Position numbers and translations under genes: made by a program. Under the pieces are notes generated by a model. That model was not told where the DNA came from and made no database searches. It saw nothing but the letters and a program-made list of their open reading frames with translations. DNA of 45,858 nucleotides from a bacterium (GTDB taxonomy: Bacteria > Planctomycetota > Planctomycetia > Kolteriales > Kolteriaceae), in contig JAIELF010000042.1 of assembly GCA_019753235.1 (NCBI GenBank), forward strand, positions 1 to 45,858. Reading direction: 5' to 3'. Position 1 is the stretch's first letter, and each line of letters starts with the position of its first letter. Shown here piece after piece: positions 1-8,443 of the stretch.

Positions 1-99
1 TACAGCTTTATCTATCAAGGGTTCCTTCACCTCGCCTGCATCCTCATATGCCTCAGGAGGTTTTGAAACTGGTTCTAGAAGGTTTAGACTACTTTTCAT
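1..99 (-). CDS. Partial small protein downstream of the immunity-like gene
   Basis: An open frame starts at ATG 99-97 and runs off the left edge of the window (33 codons visible, beginning MKSSLNLLEP and rich in Glu, Lys and Pro). The ATG overlaps the end of the preceding DUF4279 frame (TAG at 91-89), the kind of coupling seen in operons, and a GGAG lies directly before the ATG, which is closer than usual. I do not recognise the protein. Its position behind an Rhs tip and an immunity-like gene suggests another cassette gene, but that is inference from context only. Confidence 0.35.
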   Translation of the reverse strand, partial: MKSSLNLLEPVSKPPEAYEDAGEVKEPLIDKAV

Positions 100-486
100 C
101 TCCTACGACATACATGTCAAATACGACACGTGCTCGAATTGATGTTAAGAAATCTAGCTCATCGGGCTCCAATTCAATGGAATTCGTAGCGTTGGAGAAA
201 TAAGCCACTACTAGAAGAACGGCATCGGGAGTACATTCTCTTACCGCTTCAACAATGCTGTTTCTATTCGGAAAAAATTCTTGGAATAATTCATGCACAA
301 ATGGATCGGCATTTGATGTATTTTTGCGTTAATCTCATATTCCCAGTAATTGTGTAGAGATTGATTGCCTTTTTTGGGCGTCGAGTCGTTTCCATCGTAC
401 ATACGGGTTGGCTGCATGCCAATGCGTGCTGCAAAATGTTGCCAAGGAACGGTTAGTGGCAGATAAAAAATAAGAGATACAAACAC
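89..486 (-). pseudogene. DUF4279-like (candidate immunity) gene broken by a frameshift
   Basis: Two adjacent minus-strand frames together read as one DUF4279-type protein of about 130 residues. The first starts at GTG 486, one base after the Rhs stop, and contains IGMQPTRMYDG, matching the family's 'GIEPTR' region, then NYWEYEIN. The second contains AVLLVVAYFSN, IELEPDELDFL and VVFDMYVV, matching the family's C-terminal strand and 'LSPE' region. The frame changes at the A5 run (T5 on the plus strand, 321-325); one more A would join the halves as NYWEYEINAKNTSNADPF. DUF4279 proteins are often found as immunity proteins behind polymorphic toxins, which fits this place. Either the gene is inactivated or the base is a sequencing error in a homopolymer. 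Confidence 0.62.
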
Positions 487-487
487 T

Positions 488-1204
488 TCATCCGTGACGT
501 TGTTCTCGGAGTTCGTCAATGTTTTCCCCCAGGTCTTTAAATTCACCAGTTCGATTTTTGTTTCCCAGAAACAAATTCCCATTGCAATCCTTGAAAACAT
601 CTTGTTTGACTCCAACGCCAAACGATCTCTTTAGACTGTGTGGATCTTTGCCAATACTGTCAAGGAATTTTATGTCGTACGGACTGATCGCTTTCAGGTA
701 CCTCCAGATATTGGGACCTGGGAGCATCGCGCCGATTACGGTAACATAAACTCCTTCGTAAATGCACGCCGCCGTCTCAATGGCGTCGCCGTACCCAGGA
801 ATGAATCCAATTAAATCTCGCCAACTTGGTATCCACCCGCTGCGAATAAAGCTGAGCATCCCTGGTATGCCCGAGGAATTTGTCGTTACCGTTGACACCG
901 GTCCGTGGCCGAAGGGGTCGGTCTGCGGATAGTTTGGCATCGATGCTTGAGGGCCGGCACCGTCCAGTGTCATCGTCGGCAAGTTGCCCGACCCGAACGG
1001 ATTCGTTGGGACATTGCTGATAAAGCCACTCGCGGCGAGCCCGGTTGGATCGGTGAAGTTCGGGGTGCTGTTGCTGACGTAGCGGTAGAGGTTCATGTCG
1101 CCGGCGGGGTCGTGGACGACGGTTCCCCGAGTTGGTCCGATGCTCTTCGTGATACTGGAACGTTCGTTTTGAGAGCTTTCGGCTCCTTTTCTGTTCCCGA
1201 GCAA
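488..1204 (-). CDS. Rhs-core C-terminal tip with toxin-like domain, 5'-truncated
   Basis: The first third carries the end of the RHS-repeat-associated core: DPAGDMNLYRYVSNS followed by FTDPTGLA, the junction after which polymorphic toxin domains begin. A Pro/Gly/Asn-rich linker and a hydrophobic stretch (LIGFIPGYGDAIETAACIYEG) follow. The C-terminus (KDPHSLKRSFG, then DVFKDCNGNLFLG and LGENIDEL) resembles the short 'polymorphic toxin type 33' style domain; this match is from memory and moderate. There are no YD repeats upstream: a TGA lies in frame six codons before the TTG at 1204, and the neighbouring sequence is another gene. So this is a detached 3' tip, not a full Rhs protein, and may be silent. 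The AT-rich 3' half suggests horizontal origin. Confidence 0.6.
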   Translation of the reverse strand: MLGNRKGAESSQNERSSITKSIGPTRGTVVHDPAGDMNLYRYVSNSTPNFTDPTGLAASGFISNVPTNPFGSGNLPTMTLDGAGPQASMPNYPQTDPFGHGPVSTVTTNSSGIPGMLSFIRSGWIPSWRDLIGFIPGYGDAIETAACIYEGVYVTVIGAMLPGPNIWRYLKAISPYDIKFLDSIGKDPHSLKRSFGVGVKQDVFKDCNGNLFLGNKNRTGEFKDLGENIDELREQRHG

Positions 1205-1331
1205 TAAGAGGAAATCGATTCACCTTGATGTTGTTGGGTCGCTATGAAATGCTTCCTGTGGAGGGGAAAGCCTCCTCGTGGGGATCGGGTAGAAGCGGAA
1301 CGTGTTTTCTGGGGAAGAGGGGAACTCGACG

Positions 1332-2495
1332 ATGTGGCTTGTCTTATGGGCGATTCTGGCGCCTCCCGATCCCAACGCAACGTATCAATCGCTGGACCGA
1401 TCCGCGAAGGAACGGATCTATCTCGTCTATGACCGCGAGGTGAAAGCGCGACAGCGTGTCGATGAATCGGTCGACGCGACCGCCGGCGCGACTCGCTATG
1501 ACGGCGGCGTGGTTCGGTTGGTTGTTTCCGAACTGAAACGGGATGGGAAGTTTCTCGAGGAGAGAAAGATCGGGCCAACCCCCAAGCCTCCGAAGAGGAG
1601 ACCCAATCAGACGGCACCGGTCAACAACAGGCGCGCCAACCGGGGCGCGAATCGCCCCCAGAGAAACCCCAACGCTCAGCGGAAAGAATACACCGGCGAC
1701 GGGATTGAAATGGATGAGGGTCAAGAGAAGATCAAGTTCAACAGCAAGACATACAAGTGGTATGACTTTCGCCGAATGTGCACGGTGGCTCTTGGAGAGA
1801 AGTTCGCCAGCATCCCCGAGAAAACGCCGATCTTCCTGGACGGAGTCGTGACGGCGATTGCCAAACATTGGATTGTCGTCGATGTTCGCAAGATCGACGG
1901 CGAGACTGGCCCCAGCGTGGTGATATTGAAGCCTCCCAGTACGAAGTCGTTGAAGGGACTTCATAAAGACGACCCGGTTCGATTATGGGGTTGGTTGGCC
2001 GACGAATCGCAGATCAAGGCGGCCGAGGATGCCTATTCCGAAGAAGATGAGCCGACGGCAACTTCCGAGGAGGAAGAGGAGGAAGAGGACGAGAAGAAAT
2101 CATCGACCGAGAAGCAGCGTCCGGCCGGCATCGTTTTTTTTGCGATGGATATCGACCAATATCGCAAGGAGATCCCCGGGCTAACGCTTTCCGCGGCCGT
2201 CACCCCCGCGGCCGGCACGGATGAAGGGAAGGAGATGTGGCAAGTCGAGGTCACGGCCAAGAACGACGGAACGCAGAAGATCGTTCATCTTGAAGTAGAA
2301 GCTACCGTCGTCATTACCGATATCGAGAAGAATACCAAAGACCCCGAGGATTCGGCTCTGGTCTATTTCGCCAGCCTGGAGCCCGGCGCGTCGGCGACCG
2401 TCAAAACGAAGATTGAGAATTGGACGGGGAGTGACGACGAAGTTTCTGCGATCGCCCGCGCGATCAATGGCCGGGCCGCCAAGGCTGCTCCGTGA
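1332..2495 (+). CDS. Hypothetical acidic, possibly exported protein
   Basis: 387 residues, no family recognised. I start at ATG 1332 because a purine-rich GGGGAAGAGGGG lies just before it and the protein then begins with a short hydrophobic stretch (MWLVLWAILAPPDP) that could be a weak signal peptide; an in-frame upstream start at 1302 is possible. After about residue 80 comes a Pro/Arg/Asn-rich linker, then a compact region (IPEKTPIFLDGVVTAIAKHWIVVDVRKI) that looks beta-rich, a run of about eight Glu followed by Asp and Lys (codons near 2067-2100), and a C-terminal region (VEVTAKNDGTQKIVHLEVEATVVI) reminiscent of an Ig-like or DUF11-like beta-sandwich. Its stop is three bases from the convergent purN stop. 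Confidence 0.75.
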   Translation: MWLVLWAILAPPDPNATYQSLDRSAKERIYLVYDREVKARQRVDESVDATAGATRYDGGVVRLVVSELKRDGKFLEERKIGPTPKPPKRRPNQTAPVNNRRANRGANRPQRNPNAQRKEYTGDGIEMDEGQEKIKFNSKTYKWYDFRRMCTVALGEKFASIPEKTPIFLDGVVTAIAKHWIVVDVRKIDGETGPSVVILKPPSTKSLKGLHKDDPVRLWGWLADESQIKAAEDAYSEEDEPTATSEEEEEEEDEKKSSTEKQRPAGIVFFAMDIDQYRKEIPGLTLSAAVTPAAGTDEGKEMWQVEVTAKNDGTQKIVHLEVEATVVITDIEKNTKDPEDSALVYFASLEPGASATVKTKIENWTGSDDEVSAIARAINGRAAKAAP

Positions 2496-2498
2496 TCG

Positions 2499-3128
2499 TT
2501 ACGGCAACGGGGTCACGCGGTCGACGAGGTTGCCTCGAAGTCGAACCTGTCCCTTCACGAGTAAATTGATGGCCTCGGGGAGAGCTTCTCGCTCGGCCTC
2601 TTGAACCCTATGGGCCAAGGTGTCGGGAGTATCGTTGGGAAGAACATGGACGGCTTGCTGCAAGATGATGGGGCCGTGATCATATTCGTTGTCGCAGAAG
2701 TGAACTGTACATCCCGAGATCGTCACGCCGCGCGCGATGGCGGCTTCGTGCACGCGATGGCCGTAACAACCTTTGCCGCTGAACGCGGGGATCAGCGAAG
2801 GATGTACGTTGATGATTCGGCCCGCGAAATCGTCGGGGACGACGACCTTCTTGAGAAACCCCGCGAGGACAACCCAGTCTGCGTTGACCCGTCGGCAGTA
2901 TTCGAACGCTTGCATGCTTGCGGTGGCGCTCGACGCGTTTTTCCATGGGACATGATGATGAGCGATACCTGATTCCTCTGCTCGCTGGAGGGCTCGGGCA
3001 TGCTCGACATCACTCAGGACCAGGACGATCTCGGCCGACAAAGATCCCGATCGGGACCGATCGATCAAGTTTTGTAGGGTTGTGCCGCTCCCCGAGGCCC
3101 AGACCGCCAGACGTGCTCGATCGGTCAT
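2499..3128 (-). CDS. purN: Phosphoribosylglycinamide formyltransferase (GART)
   Basis: 209 residues, the usual size. The enzyme transfers a formyl group from 10-formyl-tetrahydrofolate to glycinamide ribonucleotide in purine synthesis, in the cytoplasm. Visible signatures are the phosphate loop ASGSGTTLQNLI near the N-terminus (family: SGNGSNLQ), the catalytic Asn-His of INVHPSLIPAFSG, and the catalytic Asp in FCDNEYDHGPIILQ. ATG 3128 is chosen because AAGGAG lies ten bases before it and the protein then begins MTDRARLAVWASG, as usual; an in-frame start at 3152 would add eight residues. No other pur gene is nearby. Confidence 0.93.
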   Translation of the reverse strand: MTDRARLAVWASGSGTTLQNLIDRSRSGSLSAEIVLVLSDVEHARALQRAEESGIAHHHVPWKNASSATASMQAFEYCRRVNADWVVLAGFLKKVVVPDDFAGRIINVHPSLIPAFSGKGCYGHRVHEAAIARGVTISGCTVHFCDNEYDHGPIILQQAVHVLPNDTPDTLAHRVQEAEREALPEAINLLVKGQVRLRGNLVDRVTPLP

Positions 3129-3215
3129 TCTGCAGAGACTCCTTCGAACCATGGCCGTTATTGTTGATCCCGTGCGGGGGGATTCAACCGATCCATTTCT
3201 TCGAGCAGATAGAGA

Positions 3216-5417
3216 TCATGGTGAACTCGCGATGAGCTTGATGAGTTGCTCGTCGTTTTGTGAATCGAGCCACTTGTTCCATTTGCTGATCGAGACGTTT
3301 CGCTGCGCCCCTGTCCCTTCGGCCGAGAAGCCGAGATCGCGGCCGGTCATATCGACCAGTTGACTGATGGCGGCTTCACGAATGCAGAGCTCGCTCGAGT
3401 CTAGTTGTTCGATCCATGCTTGAAAGGATACGCGTGGTTTGCTCATGGCCGAGTTCCGAAAGTCGAGCAATCCCATGAGTGGAACACTGTCCGGCCCGAA
3501 GGTTTTATCGAGCGTGCTCTTGACCAGGGCGTACGATTCGCCTCGCTCGCGGACCATGGTTCGCAATGCCAACAGACTTCGCCGACGAACGGCTTCGTGC
3601 TTGGGATCGCGAATCGCCTCTACAAGGGCATCCACTTGTCGCATCATTGCCAGGGCATCCACCGCGAGGACGCGGATATCTTTGTTGTTGTCGTCGATCA
3701 GCTCGCGAAACTTTTCGGCAGGGTTACCCGTTAAAGAGACCTCGTCGCTTAACCGACCGAGGATTTTTTCCCCGGCCCCATCGGCAGACGGGTCTGCCCA
3801 AGCAGGCTTGCTGGCGGAACTGGGTGTCGGGGGGTTGGCTTCGTCACTTCGAATGACGATCTGCTCCCCGGCGGCGACCGCGACATCTTCGCCACCCTGC
3901 TGCCATTCGACGGCGCCCACCATCGCGGTCAGGTCAACTTCGTGAATGATGCCGTTGGGAGAGGCATTCTTGGGGGGGCCGAACAATCGATGCTCGGCCG
4001 TCACGATCTTTTCGGGACCGTCAAGAAGGAGCGTCCCGACGGTTGAGCCGACATGAAATTGGATCGAGGCGGGCTCGCCCGAACCACGCAGCAGCAGTCG
4101 GCCTTCGAGAAGATCGAACGAGAAGTCGACCGTGGGATCGAAACGCAAGTTCAACCGAGTCGGCCCGACGAGTTCGATCGTCACTCCCGTCGGCAACTCG
4201 ATCTTCGCCCGAGACGGCTCGGCATAAGCGATCACTTCGCCTGATTGCAACTTGGCTCTCGGCATCAGACGAGTCCATTTACCCTCTGAAAGACGAAGGA
4301 GGATTCCCGCTTGAGAAGTGTACGTGGCAACGGGCACCGGTCGAACCACGGGATCGGCAGGCCGATCCTCGGACGGCTTCTCTGAAGCTGACGGCTCCTG
4401 CTTTAAGGGAGCATCCGCCGATTCCTTCGAAAGTGGATTCTCTTCGGGAGTCTTTGCCAACGTCGTCGATTCGCGATCGTTATCGACGCCCGGCACCGGA
4501 TCCAACTCATCTTTAGGAAGCGCGATTACCGGCCCTGTCTCTGACTCTTCGGGCGAAGAGGACTTCCCGTCGGGATCGGCCAACGGGCTCTTTGGTGCGA
4601 TCCCGACCGGCGGATCGGGAACAGGTTCTGGAATGATGGAATCTCCTGGTCGAGTCTCTCGGGCGGAAGCGATAGCCGGAGAGTCCGCGGGCAAAGCGGC
4701 CGAGATCGGCGAAGGAACAGGATCGGTCGTTGTCGATGCGGTGGGAGTCGACGCGATCGGGTTCGAAGGGGGTACCGGCGCCGGCGGCAATTCATTTTCT
4801 CTCTTCGCCAACGGAGGCATGGGTCGTTCTTTCTGACCCGAGACCGTCAAGTAAACGGTTACTCCCAGTAAGCCGAGCAAGCCCGCGACCAGTCCGGCCG
4901 TCGCGAAGGAAAATGTCTTCGGCGGATCGATCGGTTCACCGCGCGGTCCGATCGGAGAGGGAGATCCACCCGTGTTAATCCCAGGACGGACCGGGCCGAT
5001 CGGTTCGAGTTCGATGTGCGACGTTCGACGGCCTCGGACCAGATTGTACGCTCGCTCGCGTGCGGAGGCGGGGATCTCGGTCGGTTTACCCAAGACCAGC
5101 GAGAGAATCTGATGGACGCTGGCAGCCTCGGCCAATTCTGAGTCATGCTCCAGCAAACGCTTTTCCAGATCAGCAACGCGCGAGGGTGTCAGCACATTGT
5201 CCAGATACTCGGCAACATCATTGGGATCGACTTCGGCATGATCGGGATCGGCCGAGTCAGCCAGGAGCTTGGTCCGGCGCATCACGTTTTGAATTCGTGT
5301 GACCAGATCATTGATGGCAGGTTCCTCGGCAATCTGTTGCCCGATGTGTCTCGATTCCGCGGGCGGCAACGTATCGTCGAGATAAGCCAACAACGTTCGC
5401 AGCGTCAGTCGAAGCAT
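3216..5417 (-). CDS. Membrane anti-sigma/FecR-like protein with HEAT-like C-terminus
   Basis: 733 residues. The N-terminus has two copies of an anti-sigma-type helical unit: LLAYLDDTLPPAESRHIGQQ at residue 9 and VAEYLDNVLTPSRVADLEKR near residue 68, without the Cys/His of a zinc finger. One transmembrane helix follows (FATAGLVAGLLGLLGVTVYL, about residue 175), then a long Pro/Ser/Glu-rich linker, then a FecR-like beta domain (GEVIAYAEPSRAKIELPTG, FDLLEGRLLLRG, VAVAAGEQIVI), and a C-terminal helical region with HEAT-like repeats (IRVLAVDALAMMR, AVRRRSLLALRTM). The arrangement suggests a cytoplasmic sensor-regulator end and an outside domain. No sigma factor gene is adjacent. A hairpin lies in its leader at 5454-5475. 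The function is inferred. Confidence 0.8.
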   Translation of the reverse strand: MLRLTLRTLLAYLDDTLPPAESRHIGQQIAEEPAINDLVTRIQNVMRRTKLLADSADPDHAEVDPNDVAEYLDNVLTPSRVADLEKRLLEHDSELAEAASVHQILSLVLGKPTEIPASARERAYNLVRGRRTSHIELEPIGPVRPGINTGGSPSPIGPRGEPIDPPKTFSFATAGLVAGLLGLLGVTVYLTVSGQKERPMPPLAKRENELPPAPVPPSNPIASTPTASTTTDPVPSPISAALPADSPAIASARETRPGDSIIPEPVPDPPVGIAPKSPLADPDGKSSSPEESETGPVIALPKDELDPVPGVDNDRESTTLAKTPEENPLSKESADAPLKQEPSASEKPSEDRPADPVVRPVPVATYTSQAGILLRLSEGKWTRLMPRAKLQSGEVIAYAEPSRAKIELPTGVTIELVGPTRLNLRFDPTVDFSFDLLEGRLLLRGSGEPASIQFHVGSTVGTLLLDGPEKIVTAEHRLFGPPKNASPNGIIHEVDLTAMVGAVEWQQGGEDVAVAAGEQIVIRSDEANPPTPSSASKPAWADPSADGAGEKILGRLSDEVSLTGNPAEKFRELIDDNNKDIRVLAVDALAMMRQVDALVEAIRDPKHEAVRRRSLLALRTMVRERGESYALVKSTLDKTFGPDSVPLMGLLDFRNSAMSKPRVSFQAWIEQLDSSELCIREAAISQLVDMTGRDLGFSAEGTGAQRNVSISKWNKWLDSQNDEQLIKLIASSP

Positions 5418-5453
5418 GATCCATCCCCATCCAGCCTAGCCGGTTTTTTGTCG

Positions 5454-5475
5454 CCGATCTTTCGTCGGAGATCGG
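5454..5475 (-). promoter_or_regulatory. Leader hairpin between divergent genes
   Basis: CCGATCT and AGATCGG pair perfectly around an 8-base loop. It sits 36 bases upstream of the ATG of the FecR/anti-sigma-like gene and 104 bases before the rmlD-type gene. It has no U-run on either side, so it is not a good terminator; it may be a leader structure or an operator. Confidence 0.25.
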
Positions 5476-5579
5476 AGTCTCGAAGGGTCCCTCTTAGGTA
5501 GAGTGAGGTCTCGTCGCATGTTTCGTACAAAATGAGCAGGTTTTTTTGAGATGAGACATCGAGTGCAAGGAATGACACG

Positions 5580-6440
5580 TTGAGGATTGCTTTGATTGGT
5601 TCGGGAGGCCAACTTGCTGCCGATCTGACCGTTGCTCTTCATGGGGATGAAGTCGTTGGCTTTGCTCGGCCGGAATTAGATCTTCGCGATGCCGACTCGA
5701 TTGCCCGCGCGCTGGACCCGCATCCCTGGGACGTCGTCATCAATACGGCAGCGTACAATCTCGTCGATCAGGCGGAGAAAGATCCTGCCGACGCTTTCGC
5801 GACCAACGCGATCGGCTCGGCCAATCTTGCCCGTCATTGCGGCCAGCGAGAAATTCGGCTCATTCACTTCAGCACCGACTTTGTATTTGGATTCGATTCG
5901 GCCCGAGCAACGCCTTGGAAGGAGACCGACCCCCCTGGTCCCGTGAGTATCTACGGCATGTCGAAGCTTGCCGGCGAGTACGCCATCCAAACCTACTGCG
6001 CGCAACATCTGATCCTTCGAACGTGTGGCTTGTACGGGCACAAAGGTTCGCGAGGCAAAGGGGGAAACTTTGTGGAGACCATGCTCCGTCTTGCGGGGAC
6101 TGGTAACCCGGTGCGAGTGGTTGGCGATCAGCGATGCACCCCGAGCTTCACGCGCGATGTTGCTCAGACGACATCGAAGCTACTTCACACGTCGGCCAAG
6201 GGAATCCTCAACCTGACCAATCGCGGGGAGTGTTCCTGGTTTGAATTTGCTTCGACGATTTTCGAGCTGGCCGGTAAGAAGGTCGACTGTCAGCGGATCA
6301 GCTCCGCAGAGTTTCAAGCCCCCGCGCGTAGGCCACCCTACAGCGTCCTATCAGATGACAAACTGTCGGCGTTGGTCCCAGCGCTGCCGAGCTGGCAGGA
6401 CGCGCTCGCCCGGTACTTGAACGATCGGACCAACAAGTAA
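5580..6440 (+). CDS. rfbD: dTDP-4-dehydrorhamnose reductase (RmlD/RfbD family)
   Basis: 286 residues, normal for the family. It makes dTDP-L-rhamnose by NAD(P)H reduction of the 4-keto sugar, for surface polysaccharides. The sequence shows the Rossmann loop ALIGSGGQLAADL at the N-terminus, NTAAYNLVDQAEKDP (the substrate/cofactor loop), STDFVFGFD and the catalytic YGMSK. The start is a TTG with AAGGA eight bases upstream; no ATG fits, because the Rossmann strand begins immediately. It is divergent from the FecR-like gene and convergent with rho. The other rml genes are absent here, so the sugar product is assumed from the family. A 6-bp hairpin (6489-6506) lies between its end and the rho end. 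Confidence 0.9.
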   Translation: MRIALIGSGGQLAADLTVALHGDEVVGFARPELDLRDADSIARALDPHPWDVVINTAAYNLVDQAEKDPADAFATNAIGSANLARHCGQREIRLIHFSTDFVFGFDSARATPWKETDPPGPVSIYGMSKLAGEYAIQTYCAQHLILRTCGLYGHKGSRGKGGNFVETMLRLAGTGNPVRVVGDQRCTPSFTRDVAQTTSKLLHTSAKGILNLTNRGECSWFEFASTIFELAGKKVDCQRISSAEFQAPARRPPYSVLSDDKLSALVPALPSWQDALARYLNDRTNK

Positions 6441-6511
6441 CGACGGCGTGAGGTCAACCCCTCGCGCTGTGAGGAGCGGATCCGTTTTCTCAGCCTTTCT
6501 GCTGAGGCTCG

Positions 6512-8143
6512 TTACGTGGTTCGCATGAACCGGTCGAGCTGATTGAGGAACTCGGCATTGTTCTCGTACTTCTCCATTTGGCGAAGAAGCTGCTCCATGC
6601 CATCCACGTAACTCAGGCGCGTCATGCTTCGGCGAAGCAGCGTGATTCGCTTGAGGTCCTCGGCTTCGAGAAGCCTTTCTTCCTTTCGCGTACCCGACTG
6701 CGAAAGATCGATGGCCGGGTATGTGCGCCGATCGGAAAGCTTCTGATCGAGCACGAGTTCCATGTTGCCGGTCCCTTTGAATTCCTGAAAGATGATGTCA
6801 TCCATTTTGGAGCCGGTCTCGATGAGAGCGGTCCCCAAGATCGTCAACGAGCCACCTTCGTCGAAGGCCCGTGCTTGTCCGAACAATCGCTTGGGTTGAT
6901 CGAGCGCTCGCACGTCGAGACCACCGGTCATGGTTCGACCGGTCGAGCCGACGTTCTTGTTGAATGCCCGCGCCAATCTCGTGATGCTGTCGAGCAGAAT
7001 CACCACGTCCTTGCCCTGCTCGGCCAGGCGTTTGCCCCGCGCGATGACCAGCTGCGCCAATCGAGCGTGGCTGTAGGTATCCCGATCGTTGCTTGAAGCG
7101 TAAACTTTGCCCCCCTTGATCGTCCGGGACATGTCGGTGACTTCTTCGGGCCGCTCGTCAATGAGCAGCACCATGAGAGTGCACTCGGGGTGATTGATGG
7201 CGACCGCCTCGGCAACGTGCTGAATGAGAAAAGTCTTGCCCGTTCGTGGAGGCGCGACGATCAATCCGCGCGTTCCTTTGCCGACCGGTGTGAAGAGATC
7301 CATCACTCGCGTGGTCAGTTGATCGCGACGAGTCTCCAATTTGATTCGGACTTTGGGATCGATGGGGGTCATCCGATCGAAGTCGGCGATGGGCCGATAC
7401 TCTGCGGAGTCTATTCCCTCGACCGCCGTGACCGAAACAAGTCTTGGTCCCTGCGGCCGATCCGATCGGTCCGATCGATCGCGCTGATTGTAATTTGGTC
7501 GACGGTCCATCGGTCGGGGGCCGCGTGAAGGACCGTTGTCCGCCAATTCGCCCGTCACCAAGGAGCCCTCGCGAAGCGAAAAACGCCGGATCAGGTCGGG
7601 CGAAACATACGTGTCATCGGGCGAGATCGCTCCTCCCAACTCGAGTTTGCGCAGAAACCCGAAGCCGTTGGGATGTAGTTCGAGAACGCCCTCCGCAACG
7701 GGGGCCTTTCTTGCCGGAGGCGCGGCCGGCGGAGGAGTTAGCTCGTGCAACCCGGCGCCGAAATCATCGTCGTTGTCGGCGTGATCGTCGGACCGGACGG
7801 GCGTGGCTCGATCGGCAGGGGGAGCGTCGAAGAATTCCTCTTCGATCGGCAAGTCCGCATCCTGTTGGTCGTTGGCTCGGCGTTCGCCTGGGGGATGGAG
7901 ATGTCGGCGGCGTTGACCGGCGTTTCCACCTTGGCCGGTGGCCCGGCCCTGTCCGCCATTTCTATTTTGGCCGCCGGCTCCGTTTCCGCCGCGAGCGCGG
8001 CCAACACCACCGGTTTGACCATTTGTCGAGGAAGAGCGACCGTTTCGGCCAGTCCCCTCAGGGCGTGAAGAACCGGAGCGAGAGTTTCCGCTCGGCCGAC
8101 GATTGCCACCTCGTCCTTGTCCGCCCGATCGTGGAGCAGTCAT
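6512..8143 (-). CDS. rho: Transcription termination factor Rho with long Arg/Gly-rich N-terminus
   Basis: 543 residues against about 420 for E. coli Rho; the extra length is an N-terminal low-complexity region of about 150 residues rich in Gly, Arg, Asn and Gln, as in other high-GC or planctomycete Rho proteins. After it come the RNA-binding cold-shock-like domain ([17 protein letters not shown], then [18 protein letters not shown]), the P-loop [12 protein letters not shown] near residue 293, Walker B and catalytic regions ([15 protein letters not shown]), and the conserved [20 protein letters not shown]. It is an RNA-dependent hexameric helicase that ends transcripts. The P-loop reads PRTGKT where E. 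coli has PKAGKT. An inverted repeat lies 29 bases before the ATG. Confidence 0.96.
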   Translation of the reverse strand: MTAPRSGGQGRGGNRRPSGNSRSGSSRPEGTGRNGRSSSTNGQTGGVGRARGGNGAGGQNRNGGQGRATGQGGNAGQRRRHLHPPGERRANDQQDADLPIEEEFFDAPPADRATPVRSDDHADNDDDFGAGLHELTPPPAAPPARKAPVAEGVLELHPNGFGFLRKLELGGAISPDDTYVSPDLIRRFSLREGSLVTGELADNGPSRGPRPMDRRPNYNQRDRSDRSDRPQGPRLVSVTAVEGIDSAEYRPIADFDRMTPIDPKVRIKLETRRDQLTTRVMDLFTPVGKGTRGLIVAPPRTGKTFLIQHVAEAVAINHPECTLMVLLIDERPEEVTDMSRTIKGGKVYASSNDRDTYSHARLAQLVIARGKRLAEQGKDVVILLDSITRLARAFNKNVGSTGRTMTGGLDVRALDQPKRLFGQARAFDEGGSLTILGTALIETGSKMDDIIFQEFKGTGNMELVLDQKLSDRRTYPAIDLSQSGTRKEERLLEAEDLKRITLLRRSMTRLSYVDGMEQLLRQMEKYENNAEFLNQLDRFMRTT

Positions 8144-8443
8144 GAATCAGAAATCCTCAAAAAAGCGGTGAAGCACCCCGGGGGTGCTCGGTGAGAAATT
8201 GGGAGCGGTCGGCGAAAGCCTTCACCACTCTTGGCGATCACGAGAAGAAGACCTGCGTTGGCAGAGTCTTCGCGTCTCGGGGCCGTCATTTTCAAAAAAT
8301 CAAAAAGACGTCGCGTTCGCGTGAGGTTCCATTCGCGTCCTGCGGATGGTCGATCACACGAACGTCTTTTCCATAGGAAGAGCCGGCTGACTCTCTCCCT
8401 CTCCTGCGATACCACGGAGCCATGACATCGCGAGCGGAGACCA
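8144..8443. other. rho-thyX spacer, no gene seen
   Basis: 300 bases between the thyX stop and the rho start, both genes reading leftward (rho downstream of its own promoter here, thyX ending at 8444 after reading from 9238). No frame has coding character. The region should hold the rho promoter and leader, and includes the inverted repeat at 8172-8188. Confidence 0.5.
8172..8188 (-). promoter_or_regulatory. Perfect inverted repeat in the rho leader
   Basis: AGCACCCC and GGGGTGCT flank a single central G, 29 bases upstream of the rho ATG. As RNA it would be a very GC-rich stem with a strained loop; as DNA it looks like an operator. Rho genes are commonly autoregulated through their leader, but a link here is inference. 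Confidence 0.35.

Noticed and set aside
6489..6506. Terminator between the rmlD-type gene and rho
   Set aside because: The six-base stem CTCAGC/GCTGAG has no U-run after it on either strand.
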